64,000 nt of DNA. Origin: Agathobaculum desmolans ATCC 43058 (GTDB lineage: Bacteria; Bacillota; Clostridia; Oscillospirales; Butyricicoccaceae). The notes under the pieces were generated by a model that made no database searches, was not told the origin of the DNA, and saw only the letters and a list, made by a program, of their open reading frames with translations. The translations under genes were made by a program, and so were the position numbers. Positions 55,695 to 64,000 of this stretch are shown here, in pieces (within the stretch, counting starts at the first letter, position 1; each line of letters opens with the position of its first letter). Location: positions 1 to 64,000 of the forward strand of contig NZ_JNJN01000002.1 of assembly GCF_000701665.1 (NCBI RefSeq), read 5' to 3'.

Positions 55695-58127
55695 TCAGCG
55701 GCCAACAATGCCCATGCCGTTAATTACTTTATCCATCGCTTCATCCAGCGCCGTCATCAGACGGCAGGCAGCTGCAAATGACTTTTGATATTGCAGCAGG
55801 TTCATGCCTTCCTCGTTCAGATCGACACCGGCAACGCTGTCCCTGCTGGTATTGATGCCATCCGCAGCTGCGGCATAGGTTTCATAAATGGTGTTGGTTG
55901 TATTCTTATGTGCACCCAGCACGCCTTCCATATTAGCGTAACAGCCTTCCAGATTGCCCTTGTAAATCGGATCTCCGGAAACAATTCCGCCAATCTTACC
56001 GTCGCCAAGGGAAAATTTGTCGGTTTCATTACCTTTCGCATCCGTAAAGGAAATATCCGTCACCAGATTGCACAGCGAACCATCCGGGACAACCGCCTTA
56101 TCATCGAAGGTGATCGTTGTCCCATCATCAGTCACCGTAAAAATCTTATTTACATCCGCATTCCCCTGCAAAGCCTTCGCCAAGTTAGTCTGAGTCTCTT
56201 CTGCTGTTGCGCCAGCTTGGAACTTGACCTCCACCGTATGCTCCTGATTCATGCCATCAATATAAGTAATATGTGCAGTCAGGTCCGTTCCCGGCGCAAG
56301 TGCGTTATCCTGCTTCGGCTCTCCGGTTGTAAAGGCCGTATTATTCGTGCGGACGATATCGCTTGGCCGGAAGGTATAGCCTGCCTCAAATACATTGATC
56401 AGCCGGTTGATGTTATCATTCATCGTACCCTGCACCGGATTACCCGAAACCGAAGCCACAACTTGTGTCTCGCCGCTCTTCCATGCGCTTGAAATGGAAA
56501 TATTCCCTGCGGTAATCACAGTATTCGGTTTTTTCGGATCATCTCCCTCTGCCGTAAACAGGTTGCCCGCCTGATCCTGCGCTATCTCTCCATTTGCGCC
56601 AGGATCCGAGAAAGATGTGCCATCCGGGCGGGTGGTATTGATCCGGTTCATCTCGGTTGCAAACTTGTTTGCCAAAGCGTCCAGCGATTTCTGATAATAC
56701 GGTATCCCACGAATCGACTTATCGCCGCCGTCCGTGCGGAACTCGCCTGCACCGGTCAGCATCTGGCGGGTGGATTCCAGCGCACCATATCCGTGCCCCT
56801 CGTCCACAGTCGTCGTATTGGCCGGTACAGCGGCGATCGACTTGGTATCCCCCAAAGTAATGCCGGTGCCGCCAGCACCCAGCTTCATCTCCGTTACGAC
56901 GGCGGCCTGAGCGCCTGTGCCTGTCGAAGTCATGACAAGCCCGTTCGAGGTCGCCTTAGCTGTGAACAGGTCTTTCAGCGTAGTATTTTTATTTAGGGCA
57001 TCTGCCAGATTAGACAGTGTCGTTTCACGCGCTTTCGCAACCTCTTCCGGGGTATCATCCGCTGGCTTCGCCACCGTGAAATCGACAGGTACGGTATGTT
57101 CCTTGCCATCCTTGTCCTTGTAAGTGATATTGACCGTCTGCTGTCCGCCCGGTGCGTTCTTTCTAAAATCCAGCCCTTGAAGCTGGAACTGAGAATTCGT
57201 GTTGGACACCTGCGTCTGATAGGTAGAGTCGTGCAGCTCGCTGATGGACAGCCGCAGCAAGTCATCCAGCACCGGTTTGCCGTCCGCATCCACCATTGGG
57301 TCGCCATTGCCATCCACTTTTTGCTTGATCGACAAATCTGCACGATAAATGCCGTCAATCAGCGTGGCCCCGGGCTTATTCGTCTTATTATCCACCATTT
57401 TAATGGTGAGTTTTTCGACCGAAAAGCCTGCTCCAAGGTTTTCCTTGCTGTAAGTTACATCAATTTTCATATATTCGGAAAGCTGATCGATCAGCATATT
57501 CCGTTGATCGCGCAGTTCAAGCGCCGGATCCCCGTTAATATCCGAACGGCGGATCTCCTCGTTCAGCTCCTGCAATTTTTTCAGGATATTGTCGGCTTGC
57601 TGTACATCTTGTTTGTATTGATTGTATACATTCTCAAATACAGTCTGCAAATTCTTGGCGCTTGTATTGAGCAGCTGGCACAGCGCTTCCGCCGAACTGC
57701 GTACCAGCGAGTCAAATTCTTTTTCGCCCACATGGTCATTCAGGTCATTCAGCTTTCCCAGCAGATCCTGAATCTGGGTGGTGATGCCGGTCTTGTTTAC
57801 ATCATTGATCACGCTCTCCAGCTGATCCAGCCCATTGAGTGTTGCGCCGGCTGAGCCGACGCTCGACATCTCCTTCCGGAACCGGATATCCAAAAACGGA
57901 TCGCGCAGCTGGGAAACGCCAGCCAGCATAACACCCGAGCCAACCGAAGCAGAATTTTGGGAATGGTACAGCCCCGATCCGCTTGTGATAAAGCTGTATT
58001 GATCCAGTCTTTGACGGGTATAACCCTGCGTATTGATATTAGAAATATTGTGACCTGTGACATTCAGCGCCATTTGGCTTGCAATCATGCCCAAACGCGC
58101 CACAGTAAACTCACCAAAAGTAGCCAT
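55695..58127 (-). CDS. flgK: Hook-associated protein FlgK with duplicated insert modules
   Basis: An 810-residue HAP1 protein, much longer than the usual 450-650. The N-terminal FTVARLGMIASQMALNVTGHNISNINTQGYTRQR and the C-terminal GVDLNEEGMNLLQYQKSFAAACRLMTALDEAMDKVI are the conserved D0/D1 ends. Between them lie two similar modules, at about 330-400 (VNITYKDKDGKEHTVPVDF...LADALNKNTTLKDLFTA) and about 617-675 (AHITYIDGMNQEHTVEVKF...LAKALQGNADVNKIFTV), like the repeating IN motif of flagellins. They would project from the hook-filament junction. Confidence 0.92.
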   Translation of the reverse strand: MATFGEFTVARLGMIASQMALNVTGHNISNINTQGYTRQRLDQYSFITSGSGLYHSQNSASVGSGVMLAGVSQLRDPFLDIRFRKEMSSVGSAGATLNGLDQLESVINDVNKTGITTQIQDLLGKLNDLNDHVGEKEFDSLVRSSAEALCQLLNTSAKNLQTVFENVYNQYKQDVQQADNILKKLQELNEEIRRSDINGDPALELRDQRNMLIDQLSEYMKIDVTYSKENLGAGFSVEKLTIKMVDNKTNKPGATLIDGIYRADLSIKQKVDGNGDPMVDADGKPVLDDLLRLSISELHDSTYQTQVSNTNSQFQLQGLDFRKNAPGGQQTVNITYKDKDGKEHTVPVDFTVAKPADDTPEEVAKARETTLSNLADALNKNTTLKDLFTAKATSNGLVMTSTGTGAQAAVVTEMKLGAGGTGITLGDTKSIAAVPANTTTVDEGHGYGALESTRQMLTGAGEFRTDGGDKSIRGIPYYQKSLDALANKFATEMNRINTTRPDGTSFSDPGANGEIAQDQAGNLFTAEGDDPKKPNTVITAGNISISSAWKSGETQVVASVSGNPVQGTMNDNINRLINVFEAGYTFRPSDIVRTNNTAFTTGEPKQDNALAPGTDLTAHITYIDGMNQEHTVEVKFQAGATAEETQTNLAKALQGNADVNKIFTVTDDGTTITFDDKAVVPDGSLCNLVTDISFTDAKGNETDKFSLGDGKIGGIVSGDPIYKGNLEGCYANMEGVLGAHKNTTNTIYETYAAAADGINTSRDSVAGVDLNEEGMNLLQYQKSFAAACRLMTALDEAMDKVINGMGIVGR

Positions 58128-58153
58128 TGCGCTTGTCTCCTCCGTTTCTTCCT

Positions 58154-58621
58154 TTATGCACGGAAATCTGTATGTGCTCCGTTCGTTGTTATGGTATGAT
58201 CTTTCACATGCTCCGGATCAAGCCCAAGCCCGGCAATCATATTTTCCACCTGATGCAGGCTGCATTCCAGCGCCGAGCGGGCCACCTCGGCCGCGCTTTG
58301 CATAATCCGGTATTGTGCGGACAACCGTTCTGCCGCATCTTTTACCTTTTCACGCAGTTCTGCGGAATCTATCTGCTGCGGCAAACCGGACAGCGTTATT
58401 TTTTCCAATCCCATTTGCTGTTGCAGGCTGATCCGCTTCTGGTCAATATTGCGCAAACTAAGCGATAACGCCTGCTCTTTTTTCATGCACTCGCCCAGAC
58501 GCATCAGGTCATCCTCATGAACAGAGGCTGCAACATCCTTCTGCACAGCGGTCAACTCGCCTAAAATCGCCGTCAGACGATCCAACAGCTCCGGCAGCTC
58601 TTCCATTCCTGTATTCATCAT
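58154..58621 (-). CDS. flgN: Flagellar chaperone FlgN
   Basis: A 155-residue helical protein that escorts FlgK and FlgL to the export gate. The pattern MEELPELLDRLTAILGELTAVQKDVAASVHEDDLMRLGECMKKEQAL is typical of FlgN. I chose ATG 58621 because GGAGG lies 9 nt before it, while the ATG at 58630 directly touches that site. It lies between flgM and flgK, the normal order. Confidence 0.85.
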   Translation of the reverse strand: MMNTGMEELPELLDRLTAILGELTAVQKDVAASVHEDDLMRLGECMKKEQALSLSLRNIDQKRISLQQQMGLEKITLSGLPQQIDSAELREKVKDAAERLSAQYRIMQSAAEVARSALECSLHQVENMIAGLGLDPEHVKDHTITTNGAHTDFRA

Positions 58622-58626
58622 TTCTG

Positions 58627-58917
58627 TCATCCTCCAAACAGCATGATACGAGCTGCCAGCTCATCAATATCATATTGGTAAACGCCCTTCTGAACCTGCT
58701 CCTGCAGCTCCGGAAGCGTTTCGCATCGGTACGTCCGCACTTCCTGCGCGATGCGTCCCGCAAGTTTATGCGCAAAGCGCTGCTCTTCCGTATATTGCGA
58801 CGAGGTCAGCTCCACCCGGTCGAATTGCGCAGTGCCCGCGCGCTGGCTTTCATTTTCTTCTGTCTGCGGCCGGTGTATTGCCAATGGGGACAAGCCTCCC
58901 GTTTTGGGAATCATCAT
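58627..58917 (-). CDS. flgM: Anti-sigma-28 factor FlgM
   Basis: A 96-residue protein, disordered and polar at the N-terminus. The C-terminal half (FAHKLAGRIAQEVRTYRCETLPELQEQVQKGVYQYDIDELAARIM) matches the sigma-28-binding part of FlgM. It holds sigma-28 inactive until exported. First gene of the flgM-csrA operon; the stop overlaps the flgN region. Confidence 0.85.
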   Translation of the reverse strand: MMIPKTGGLSPLAIHRPQTEENESQRAGTAQFDRVELTSSQYTEEQRFAHKLAGRIAQEVRTYRCETLPELQEQVQKGVYQYDIDELAARIMLFGG

Positions 58918-58991
58918 TATGGTCAGCTCCTTTTCAGCACACGCAAGTCGATGGATTACTTGCTATATCAAATATCGGTCATTACCGCAAA

Positions 58992-59032
58992 AAAATAAGC
59001 GGCAGGCTGCAAAAAAACCTGTCGCTTATTTT
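58992..59032 (-). terminator. Terminator of the che operon
   Basis: AAAATAAGCGgCAGG / CCTGtCGCTTATTTT hairpin with an 11-nt loop, just downstream of cheB. It separates the che operon from the flgM operon. Confidence 0.75.
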
Positions 59033-59049
59033 ACTTTTTGTGCACGTTC

Positions 59050-60084
59050 CTATGCATTGTTCAGATGACGAAGCAGGACAGCCGCAATATTTTCGCAGGC
59101 GGCTTGTTGTACCACCGCACCAATATCATGCGCTACCATAGGCATCCCGTAAACCACACTGGATTCCTTATCCTGCCCGATCGTATAAGCACCATGCCGC
59201 CTCATATCCAGCAGCCCATCCGCACCGTCCCGCCCCATACCGGTCAGGATAATACCTACCGTGCGGCAGCGGACGCTCTGTGCCACCGAGTGGAACAGCA
59301 CGTCCACAGACGGGCAGTGTCCGCTCACTTTTTCTCCAAACTGGCAGGAAACCGTGTACCGGTTTCCTGTTCTGACGACACGCATCTGTTTATCACCTGG
59401 CGCAATCAATACGCGGCCGCGTTCAATCGCGTCACCGTTTTCCGCTTCCTTTACCTTCATCGCACATATTTTATCCAAGCGGTCGGCATACATTTTTGTG
59501 AAGCCCGGCGGCATATGCTGCACCACCACAATCCCCGGCGTATCAGCCGGCAGGCGTTTGATCACCTCAAGCGTTGCCTCAGTTCCACCGGTAGATGCTC
59601 CGATTGCAATAATCGTCTCTTTTACGCCCTGTGCCATAAGCGGCAACCGTCCCACAGCCGGTGCTGCAGCCATTTGGCTGCGGCGTATCCGCGCACAGGA
59701 GGCCACAACAATTTTATTGGCGAGCGCTTCTATAAAACGCTGGTTTGCCCCAACCGTTTCCGGCTTTCGAACAAAATCAACCGCACCAACTGCCATTGCA
59801 TCAAATACGCGCAGGTTCAGGGAGGACACCAGAATGATCGGTACAGGATGTTGTGGCAACAGGCTTTTTACAAAGTCAATCCCATTCATTCCCGGCATTT
59901 CCACGTCCAGTGTCATCACATCCGGCCGGAGCAGCGGCAGCTTCGCCCGTGCCTCCGCAGCATTTCCTGCCTCCCCGACTATCTCCATGTTGCTGTATGC
60001 GGACAGGCCATCCCGGATAATGCGCCGGGCCAGAAGCGAGTCGTCAACAATCATTACTCGTATCTTTTTTTTAATGCTCTGCAT
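59050..60084 (-). CDS. cheB: Chemotaxis protein-glutamate methylesterase CheB
   Basis: A 344-residue enzyme starting MQSIKKKIRVMIVDDSLLARRI at ATG 60084. Receiver domain with phospho-acceptor D60 in LDVEMPGMNG. Methylesterase domain with the triad S164 (IGASTGGT), H190 (VVQHMPPGF) and D286 (GMGRDGADG). It demethylates and deamidates chemoreceptors once phosphorylated by CheA. The upstream frame extension overlaps cheR and is rejected. Last gene of the che operon. Confidence 0.95.
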   Translation of the reverse strand: MQSIKKKIRVMIVDDSLLARRIIRDGLSAYSNMEIVGEAGNAAEARAKLPLLRPDVMTLDVEMPGMNGIDFVKSLLPQHPVPIILVSSLNLRVFDAMAVGAVDFVRKPETVGANQRFIEALANKIVVASCARIRRSQMAAAPAVGRLPLMAQGVKETIIAIGASTGGTEATLEVIKRLPADTPGIVVVQHMPPGFTKMYADRLDKICAMKVKEAENGDAIERGRVLIAPGDKQMRVVRTGNRYTVSCQFGEKVSGHCPSVDVLFHSVAQSVRCRTVGIILTGMGRDGADGLLDMRRHGAYTIGQDKESSVVYGMPMVAHDIGAVVQQAACENIAAVLLRHLNNA

Positions 60085-60109
60085 TACAGCATTCCTCCTT
60101 TCACTGCTG

Positions 60110-60919
60110 TCACTCCTTGCGGAATGTCGCCGGGCGGAGCATTCGGTACGGGCTGTTTTTGCTGATATTCTCCGAATGACCAATTAAAAAATATCCTCCC
60201 GGATTGGTCGCGTGATAGAAACGCTGCACAAGCGCGTCCTTTGTTGCCTGATCGAAATAAATCATAACGTTCCGGCAGAAAATAACGTCAAACTTGATTC
60301 GGAAGCGAATGGGATCCATCAGATTGAACACGCGGAAGATAACATTGCGCCGTATCTCCGGCGTAACGGTGTATAGCTCGCTCCCGTCCGTCTTTTTTCG
60401 AAAATAGCGCCGCTGCCATTCCGGCGGGATGTCGGTCGGCATCTCATAAGAAGGATCCGCCGCCTCACTCAGAACACGCGGTGAAATATCCGTTGCCAAC
60501 ACGCGCGTATCCCACCGTCCTGCCTGCGGTCCCAAAAAATCCTTGATGCACATGGAGATGGTATACGGTTCCTCTCCCGTTGAACACCCTGCACTCCATA
60601 TGGACAGCATCTTTTTCCGTTCATTCCTCTTAATAAGGTCAGGCAATATTACCTCGTTAAAAAACGTAAAGTGCTCCTTTTCGCGCATGAAGTAAGTATA
60701 ATTGGTCGTAAGTTTGTTCAGGATAAATTCAACTTGCGCCGCATCCTTCCCTGACAGCAGTTCATCAACAAACTTGGTAAAATCCGTGTACCCTTTTGCC
60801 TGCAGGGCCGCGGACAGGCGGCTGTTAATCAGCAGCCGCTTCTGTGAAAGATTGATTCCATAGCGGTCACGCATAAACGTTACCAGCCGCTGAAAATCTG
60901 CATCTGACAGCTGCAGCAT
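60110..60919 (-). CDS. cheR: Chemotaxis protein methyltransferase CheR
   Basis: A 269-residue SAM-dependent enzyme that methylates receptor glutamates. All-helical N-terminal domain (DFQRLVTFMRDRYGINLSQKRLLINSRL), then IWSAGCSTGEEPYTISM (SAM site), LATDIS and VIFCRNVMIYFDQATKDALVQRF. Complete and of normal length. Between cheW and cheB. Confidence 0.95.
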   Translation of the reverse strand: MLQLSDADFQRLVTFMRDRYGINLSQKRLLINSRLSAALQAKGYTDFTKFVDELLSGKDAAQVEFILNKLTTNYTYFMREKEHFTFFNEVILPDLIKRNERKKMLSIWSAGCSTGEEPYTISMCIKDFLGPQAGRWDTRVLATDISPRVLSEAADPSYEMPTDIPPEWQRRYFRKKTDGSELYTVTPEIRRNVIFRVFNLMDPIRFRIKFDVIFCRNVMIYFDQATKDALVQRFYHATNPGGYFLIGHSENISKNSPYRMLRPATFRKE

Positions 60920-60979
60920 AATATCGACTACCTCTTAGCAATAATTTTTATATTATCCGCAGTCACGGATGTGCTCTGC

Positions 60980-61471
60980 CTATTCGGCCAGCAAAAGCTC
61001 GCAGTCCAGAACCAGCATAGTACCCGTCCCATCCGGCATGGTTGTCATACCCGAAACATATTTCTGTGCGTTATGTACCGGTACCGGCAGGATGGTATCC
61101 ACCGGGATATCAATAATTTGGCAAACCGTATCGACCAGTATGCCGATCGGCATTTCATTCAGGTTCAGTACGATAATGCAGTCGTTGTCTCTGGGCTCGG
61201 CCGAAAGGCGGAGCCGCATATCCATCAGCGGAATTGTCTGCCCGCGCAGGTTAATGATGCCGCGTACATAGGTCGGCACCATGGGCACCTGTGTGATCAC
61301 GTGGTTTGTAATGATCTCCACCACATTTTCTGCATCCACGCCGAACAACAGGTTATCCGTTCGAAACGTCAGGAATTTGCGCATCGCTATTTCTGCCGTG
61401 TTGTCCTCCGCGGACTCGGCTGCCGCCCGCTGCATTTCCTCGGTTGCAAACATCATATTTTCATCAGACAT
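60980..61471 (-). CDS. cheW: Chemotaxis coupling protein CheW
   Basis: A 163-residue protein starting MSDENMMFATEEM at ATG 61471 (GGAG 8 nt upstream). The core (KFLTFRTDNLLFGVDAENVVEIITNHVITQVPMVPTYVRGIINLRGQTIPLMDMRLRL) is the CheW fold that bridges receptors and CheA. A 30-residue polar N-terminal extension is unusual. Between cheA and cheR. Confidence 0.93.
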   Translation of the reverse strand: MSDENMMFATEEMQRAAAESAEDNTAEIAMRKFLTFRTDNLLFGVDAENVVEIITNHVITQVPMVPTYVRGIINLRGQTIPLMDMRLRLSAEPRDNDCIIVLNLNEMPIGILVDTVCQIIDIPVDTILPVPVHNAQKYVSGMTTMPDGTGTMLVLDCELLLAE

Positions 61472-61499
61472 TGCATTCTCTCCTTTTATGCTTTCCATG

Positions 61500-63614
61500 T
61501 CAATATCCTGCGTTTCCGCTGATAAAGCCCATCAGGTTGGTCACATCCAAAATCAGACTGATATTACCGTCGCCCAAAATGGTGCAGCCGGCGATCCCCG
61601 CATCCTTTATCTTAAAATTGTTCAGGTACGACGGAAGCGGTTTGATGACAACCTGCTGTTTGCCCAGCAGCTCATCCACAAACAGGCAGCAGGAATTTTC
61701 ACTGCTCTCCACCCATACAAGGATTCCGTCACTGATCGAGGTTGACTGCGGCTCTATCCCGTAAACATCATACAAGCGCACCACGGGATAGAATTCTCCC
61801 ATTTTATTGATGATCTCGCCCTGCATCGCATCATGGATAATGTCCTTTTCCGTAACTTTGAAGGACTGCCGTATGTTTTGGATCGGGATTGTGAAAATGG
61901 ATTCGCCAACCCGCACCTCCATGCCGTCCATAATCGCGGTAGTGAGCGGGATTTTGAGGGTAGTGCAGCTCCCCTTCCCCTTTTCGCTGGACATCGTTAC
62001 TACACCGCCGACCGTTTCCACATTCTTTTTCACAACATCCATACCAACGCCGCGGCCGGAGAATTCCGTTACCTCCTGATTGGTCGAAAAGCCCGGCATC
62101 ATCAGGAAGTTCATGATCTCGCGCTGGCTGTATTCCACATCCGGGCTGGCCAGCCCCTGCTGAAGCGCTTTACGCAGCACAGCATCGCAATCCACGCCCA
62201 TCCCGTCATCTTCAATTTTAATGATAACTTCGCTTCCCGTATTCTGTGCAGACAGGGTAATTTCCCCCACAGGATCCTTACCCGCGTCAATTCGCATCTG
62301 CTCATCCGGCTCGATGCCGTGATCCATGGAATTGCGCACAATATGCATAATCGGGTCGCTGATCGCGTCTACAATCGTCTTATCAATCTCGGTATCCTCT
62401 CCGATGATATTCAGCTGCGCCTTGCGGCCCAGCTTCTGCCCCATGTCCCGAACAATCCGGCGCATTTTCTGGAAAGTTCCCGATACCGGAACCATGCGCA
62501 GCGACATCGAAATATCCTGCAGCTCATCTGTCAGTTTGCGCAGCTGGCGGGCGGATTTATAAAAATTATCCAGCTTGGCATCCTCGATTCCGCGCAGATC
62601 CGGCGACGCGGTCACCATCGTTTCCGTAATGACGATTTCTCCCACTACGGCCATCAGCTGATCCAGCTTGGACAGATTGACACTGATCAGGCTTTGTCTG
62701 ATCTGGTGTCCGCCGCCCTTGCCGGATGCCGTTTCGCCCCCCGCCGCAGGCATTGCCTTTTGCGGCTCGGCCGGTTCGGCAGCTTCCGCCACCGGTTCCT
62801 GTTTTTCATCCTTCTGCGTTTCGGGCGCAGGAGCTGCATCGATTTCCTGATAGGTTTTCACAAAGCCCAGATTAGAGATCAGCGGAAGAGCCGCCTTACG
62901 TTCATTCTCCGCTGCGAAATACATTGTAAAGCCGTTTTCCGCAATCTCCGGCGAACGAGCCGTATTGCTTTCCAGATCCTCCGGTTCGTAAAGAAACTGC
63001 GCGCCGCTGTCACGAACATCGCTTACGATCATGAATGCACGCAGGTTTTCCATCCCGCAGCCCTCATCCAGAAACACCCGCAGCGCAAACGGATAGCCGG
63101 CCGGCGCGTTTTCTACCAAAGCGGCGCAGCCTTCCTGTACCGCTGCTTGATCTGCCGCAGGTGCTTCCCCGCTGCTCCCGGCAGCCTGTCCGTCGTTTTT
63201 AATTTTGTCGATAAACATGTTAATTGTTTCAACAAAGCGGTCGATATTTGTAGAGAGGGGGTCTCCCTTTTCAATTTTGCCAACTTCATTCCGAAAATAA
63301 TCGATCGACTGGAACAGCAGGTCGAACAACTTCGGTCGATCCTGCTCCGGAACAGTATCCATCGTATTTTCTCGAATCAGGTAGAATAAATCCTCAATAC
63401 GGTGCGCAATGGTCATCAAAGGCTCATACTCCATCATTGCCGCCGAGCCTTTCAATGTATGCATAATGCGGAAGATCTCGTTTACATCATCCTGTGATAG
63501 CGTATCTGCCTGCTCTGCGGCAAGCATAATATTATCGAGCTGCTCGAGCAACGTATTCGTTTCATACAAATACATTTCCAGAACGCTGTCGCCACTGTTC
63601 GCCATAAATCCCAT
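61500..63614 (-). CDS. cheA: Chemotaxis sensor kinase CheA
   Basis: A 704-residue histidine kinase. P1 domain with phosphorylated H52 in FRIMHTLKGSAAMMEY; an acidic/Pro-rich linker and possible P2 part; P3 dimerisation helices (LITELQDISMSLRMVPVSGTFQ-type); P4 ATP domain with RNSMDHGIEPDEQ, DDGMGVD and GRGVGMDVVKKNVE; a C-terminal CheW-like P5 domain. I use ATG 63614, 5 nt after GGAAAGG; ATG 63605 is a less well-placed alternative. First gene of the operon. Confidence 0.94.
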   Translation of the reverse strand: MGFMANSGDSVLEMYLYETNTLLEQLDNIMLAAEQADTLSQDDVNEIFRIMHTLKGSAAMMEYEPLMTIAHRIEDLFYLIRENTMDTVPEQDRPKLFDLLFQSIDYFRNEVGKIEKGDPLSTNIDRFVETINMFIDKIKNDGQAAGSSGEAPAADQAAVQEGCAALVENAPAGYPFALRVFLDEGCGMENLRAFMIVSDVRDSGAQFLYEPEDLESNTARSPEIAENGFTMYFAAENERKAALPLISNLGFVKTYQEIDAAPAPETQKDEKQEPVAEAAEPAEPQKAMPAAGGETASGKGGGHQIRQSLISVNLSKLDQLMAVVGEIVITETMVTASPDLRGIEDAKLDNFYKSARQLRKLTDELQDISMSLRMVPVSGTFQKMRRIVRDMGQKLGRKAQLNIIGEDTEIDKTIVDAISDPIMHIVRNSMDHGIEPDEQMRIDAGKDPVGEITLSAQNTGSEVIIKIEDDGMGVDCDAVLRKALQQGLASPDVEYSQREIMNFLMMPGFSTNQEVTEFSGRGVGMDVVKKNVETVGGVVTMSSEKGKGSCTTLKIPLTTAIMDGMEVRVGESIFTIPIQNIRQSFKVTEKDIIHDAMQGEIINKMGEFYPVVRLYDVYGIEPQSTSISDGILVWVESSENSCCLFVDELLGKQQVVIKPLPSYLNNFKIKDAGIAGCTILGDGNISLILDVTNLMGFISGNAGY

Positions 63615-63727
63615 GCCATCCTTTCCAAAATTACAATAACAGTAGTTATAATTTATAAATCGACCGGATATAGCTCCCAATTAATAGATTGGATAAATTT
63701 TTCTACGGATGAACGGAGTGTAGCCCT

Positions 63728-64000
63728 ATGCCAAACATCACCAGTGTGACAAACCCTGTCCCCGGGCAGGAGAACAATACCGGTTATCGTTCTCCTATCA
63801 CACCGAACGATACACAGATTAAAAACATACCCGATCCGTCGCGCATCAGCCGTGCCGACCAGCGCACCGACCGGCAGGATACAGCCAGCTCCGGGCTGCC
63901 GCGGCGCTTTGATTCTTATTTTCAGGCATTTTTGCAGGATCTTAGCGCTTTCGGCTCAGTTTCCGACAGCATCTACCAGCTTCTGGCCGGCAGCCTAGGC
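63728..64000 (+). CDS. Start of a rightward gene of unknown function (partial)
   Basis: Starts MPNITSVTNPVPGQENNTGYRS at ATG 63728, GGAGTG about 7 nt upstream, and stays open for 91 codons to the window end. The first 60 residues are polar and Pro/Asn/Asp-rich, then DSYFQAFLQDLSAFGSVSDSIYQLLAG looks helical. It is divergent from cheA. It could be a flagellar accessory protein, but nothing diagnostic is visible. Confidence 0.6.
   Translation, partial: MPNITSVTNPVPGQENNTGYRSPITPNDTQIKNIPDPSRISRADQRTDRQDTASSGLPRRFDSYFQAFLQDLSAFGSVSDSIYQLLAGSLG

Noticed and set aside
61833-63389. 518-codon rightward frame opposite cheA
   Set aside because: Antisense shadow; cheA has the full set of kinase motifs.
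1-64000. CRISPR arrays, insertion sequences, rRNA and tRNA genes
   Set aside because: Looked for regular spaced direct repeats, transposase motifs and conserved RNA landmarks; none was seen by eye.

Overview
The window is GC-rich DNA from a flagellated, probably spore-forming anaerobic Firmicute. I would place it in the Oscillospiraceae/Butyricicoccaceae part of the Clostridia. The reasons are the flgM-flgN-flgK-flgL-DUF6470-fliW-csrA order, an oxygen-independent cobalamin pathway, a TM1266-type hydrogenase regulator and clostridial small proteins (DUF1540, G5/3D). The genus is a guess.

Bases 1 to about 23,130 are the right-hand part of a prophage whose left end lies outside the window. Read leftwards from a strong promoter near 20,450 come small early genes, a PcfK/PcfJ pair, a DUF3102 protein, a MazG-like protein, an HUH (rolling-circle type) Rep-like protein, a DUF1492 late regulator, a small serine recombinase, both terminase subunits, a portal, a scaffold, a capsid protein and a short-tail set ending in a heptad-repeat fibre. 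Few genes separate capsid from fibre, which suggests podovirus-like morphology. Rightwards run a repressor, a zeta-toxin-like ATPase and a large serine integrase. Cargo genes on the opposite strand with their own promoters (DinJ/YafQ and three unknown genes) sit inside the early region. Four gaps of the leftward operons carry copies of a hairpin-rich repeat with compensatory stem changes. The integrase abuts a host gene cut off at its 3' end, which I read as attR.

Bases 23,476-27,810 are host genes: a methyltransferase, then an ABC importer led by a TM1266-like regulator (a consensus promoter, a structured leader with a terminator, regulator, lipoprotein, permease, ATPase), then a DUF1540 protein. 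The leader looks like a riboswitch of a class I cannot name.

Bases 27,957-49,668 are one leftward operon of 21 genes, mostly overlapping by 4 nt, under a consensus promoter, a cobalamin riboswitch and a terminator. It encodes nearly everything from glutamyl-tRNA (hemA, hemL, hemB, hemC, cobA-hemD fusion) through the corrin ring (cbiL, F, G, H, D, ET fusion, C, J fused to a precorrin-2 dehydrogenase domain) to adenosylcobalamin (cbiA, cobO, cbiP, cbiB, cobD, cobU, cobS, cobT). No CbiK/CbiX cobaltochelatase or CobC phosphatase is visible. A second, short CobU-like protein is present.

Bases 50,085-64,000 hold a DUF1576 membrane protein, a G5/3D cell-wall protein, the leftward flagellar operon flgM-flgN-flgK-flgL-DUF6470-fliW-csrA, and the leftward chemotaxis operon cheA-cheW-cheR-cheB. 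A rightward gene of unknown function runs off the end.
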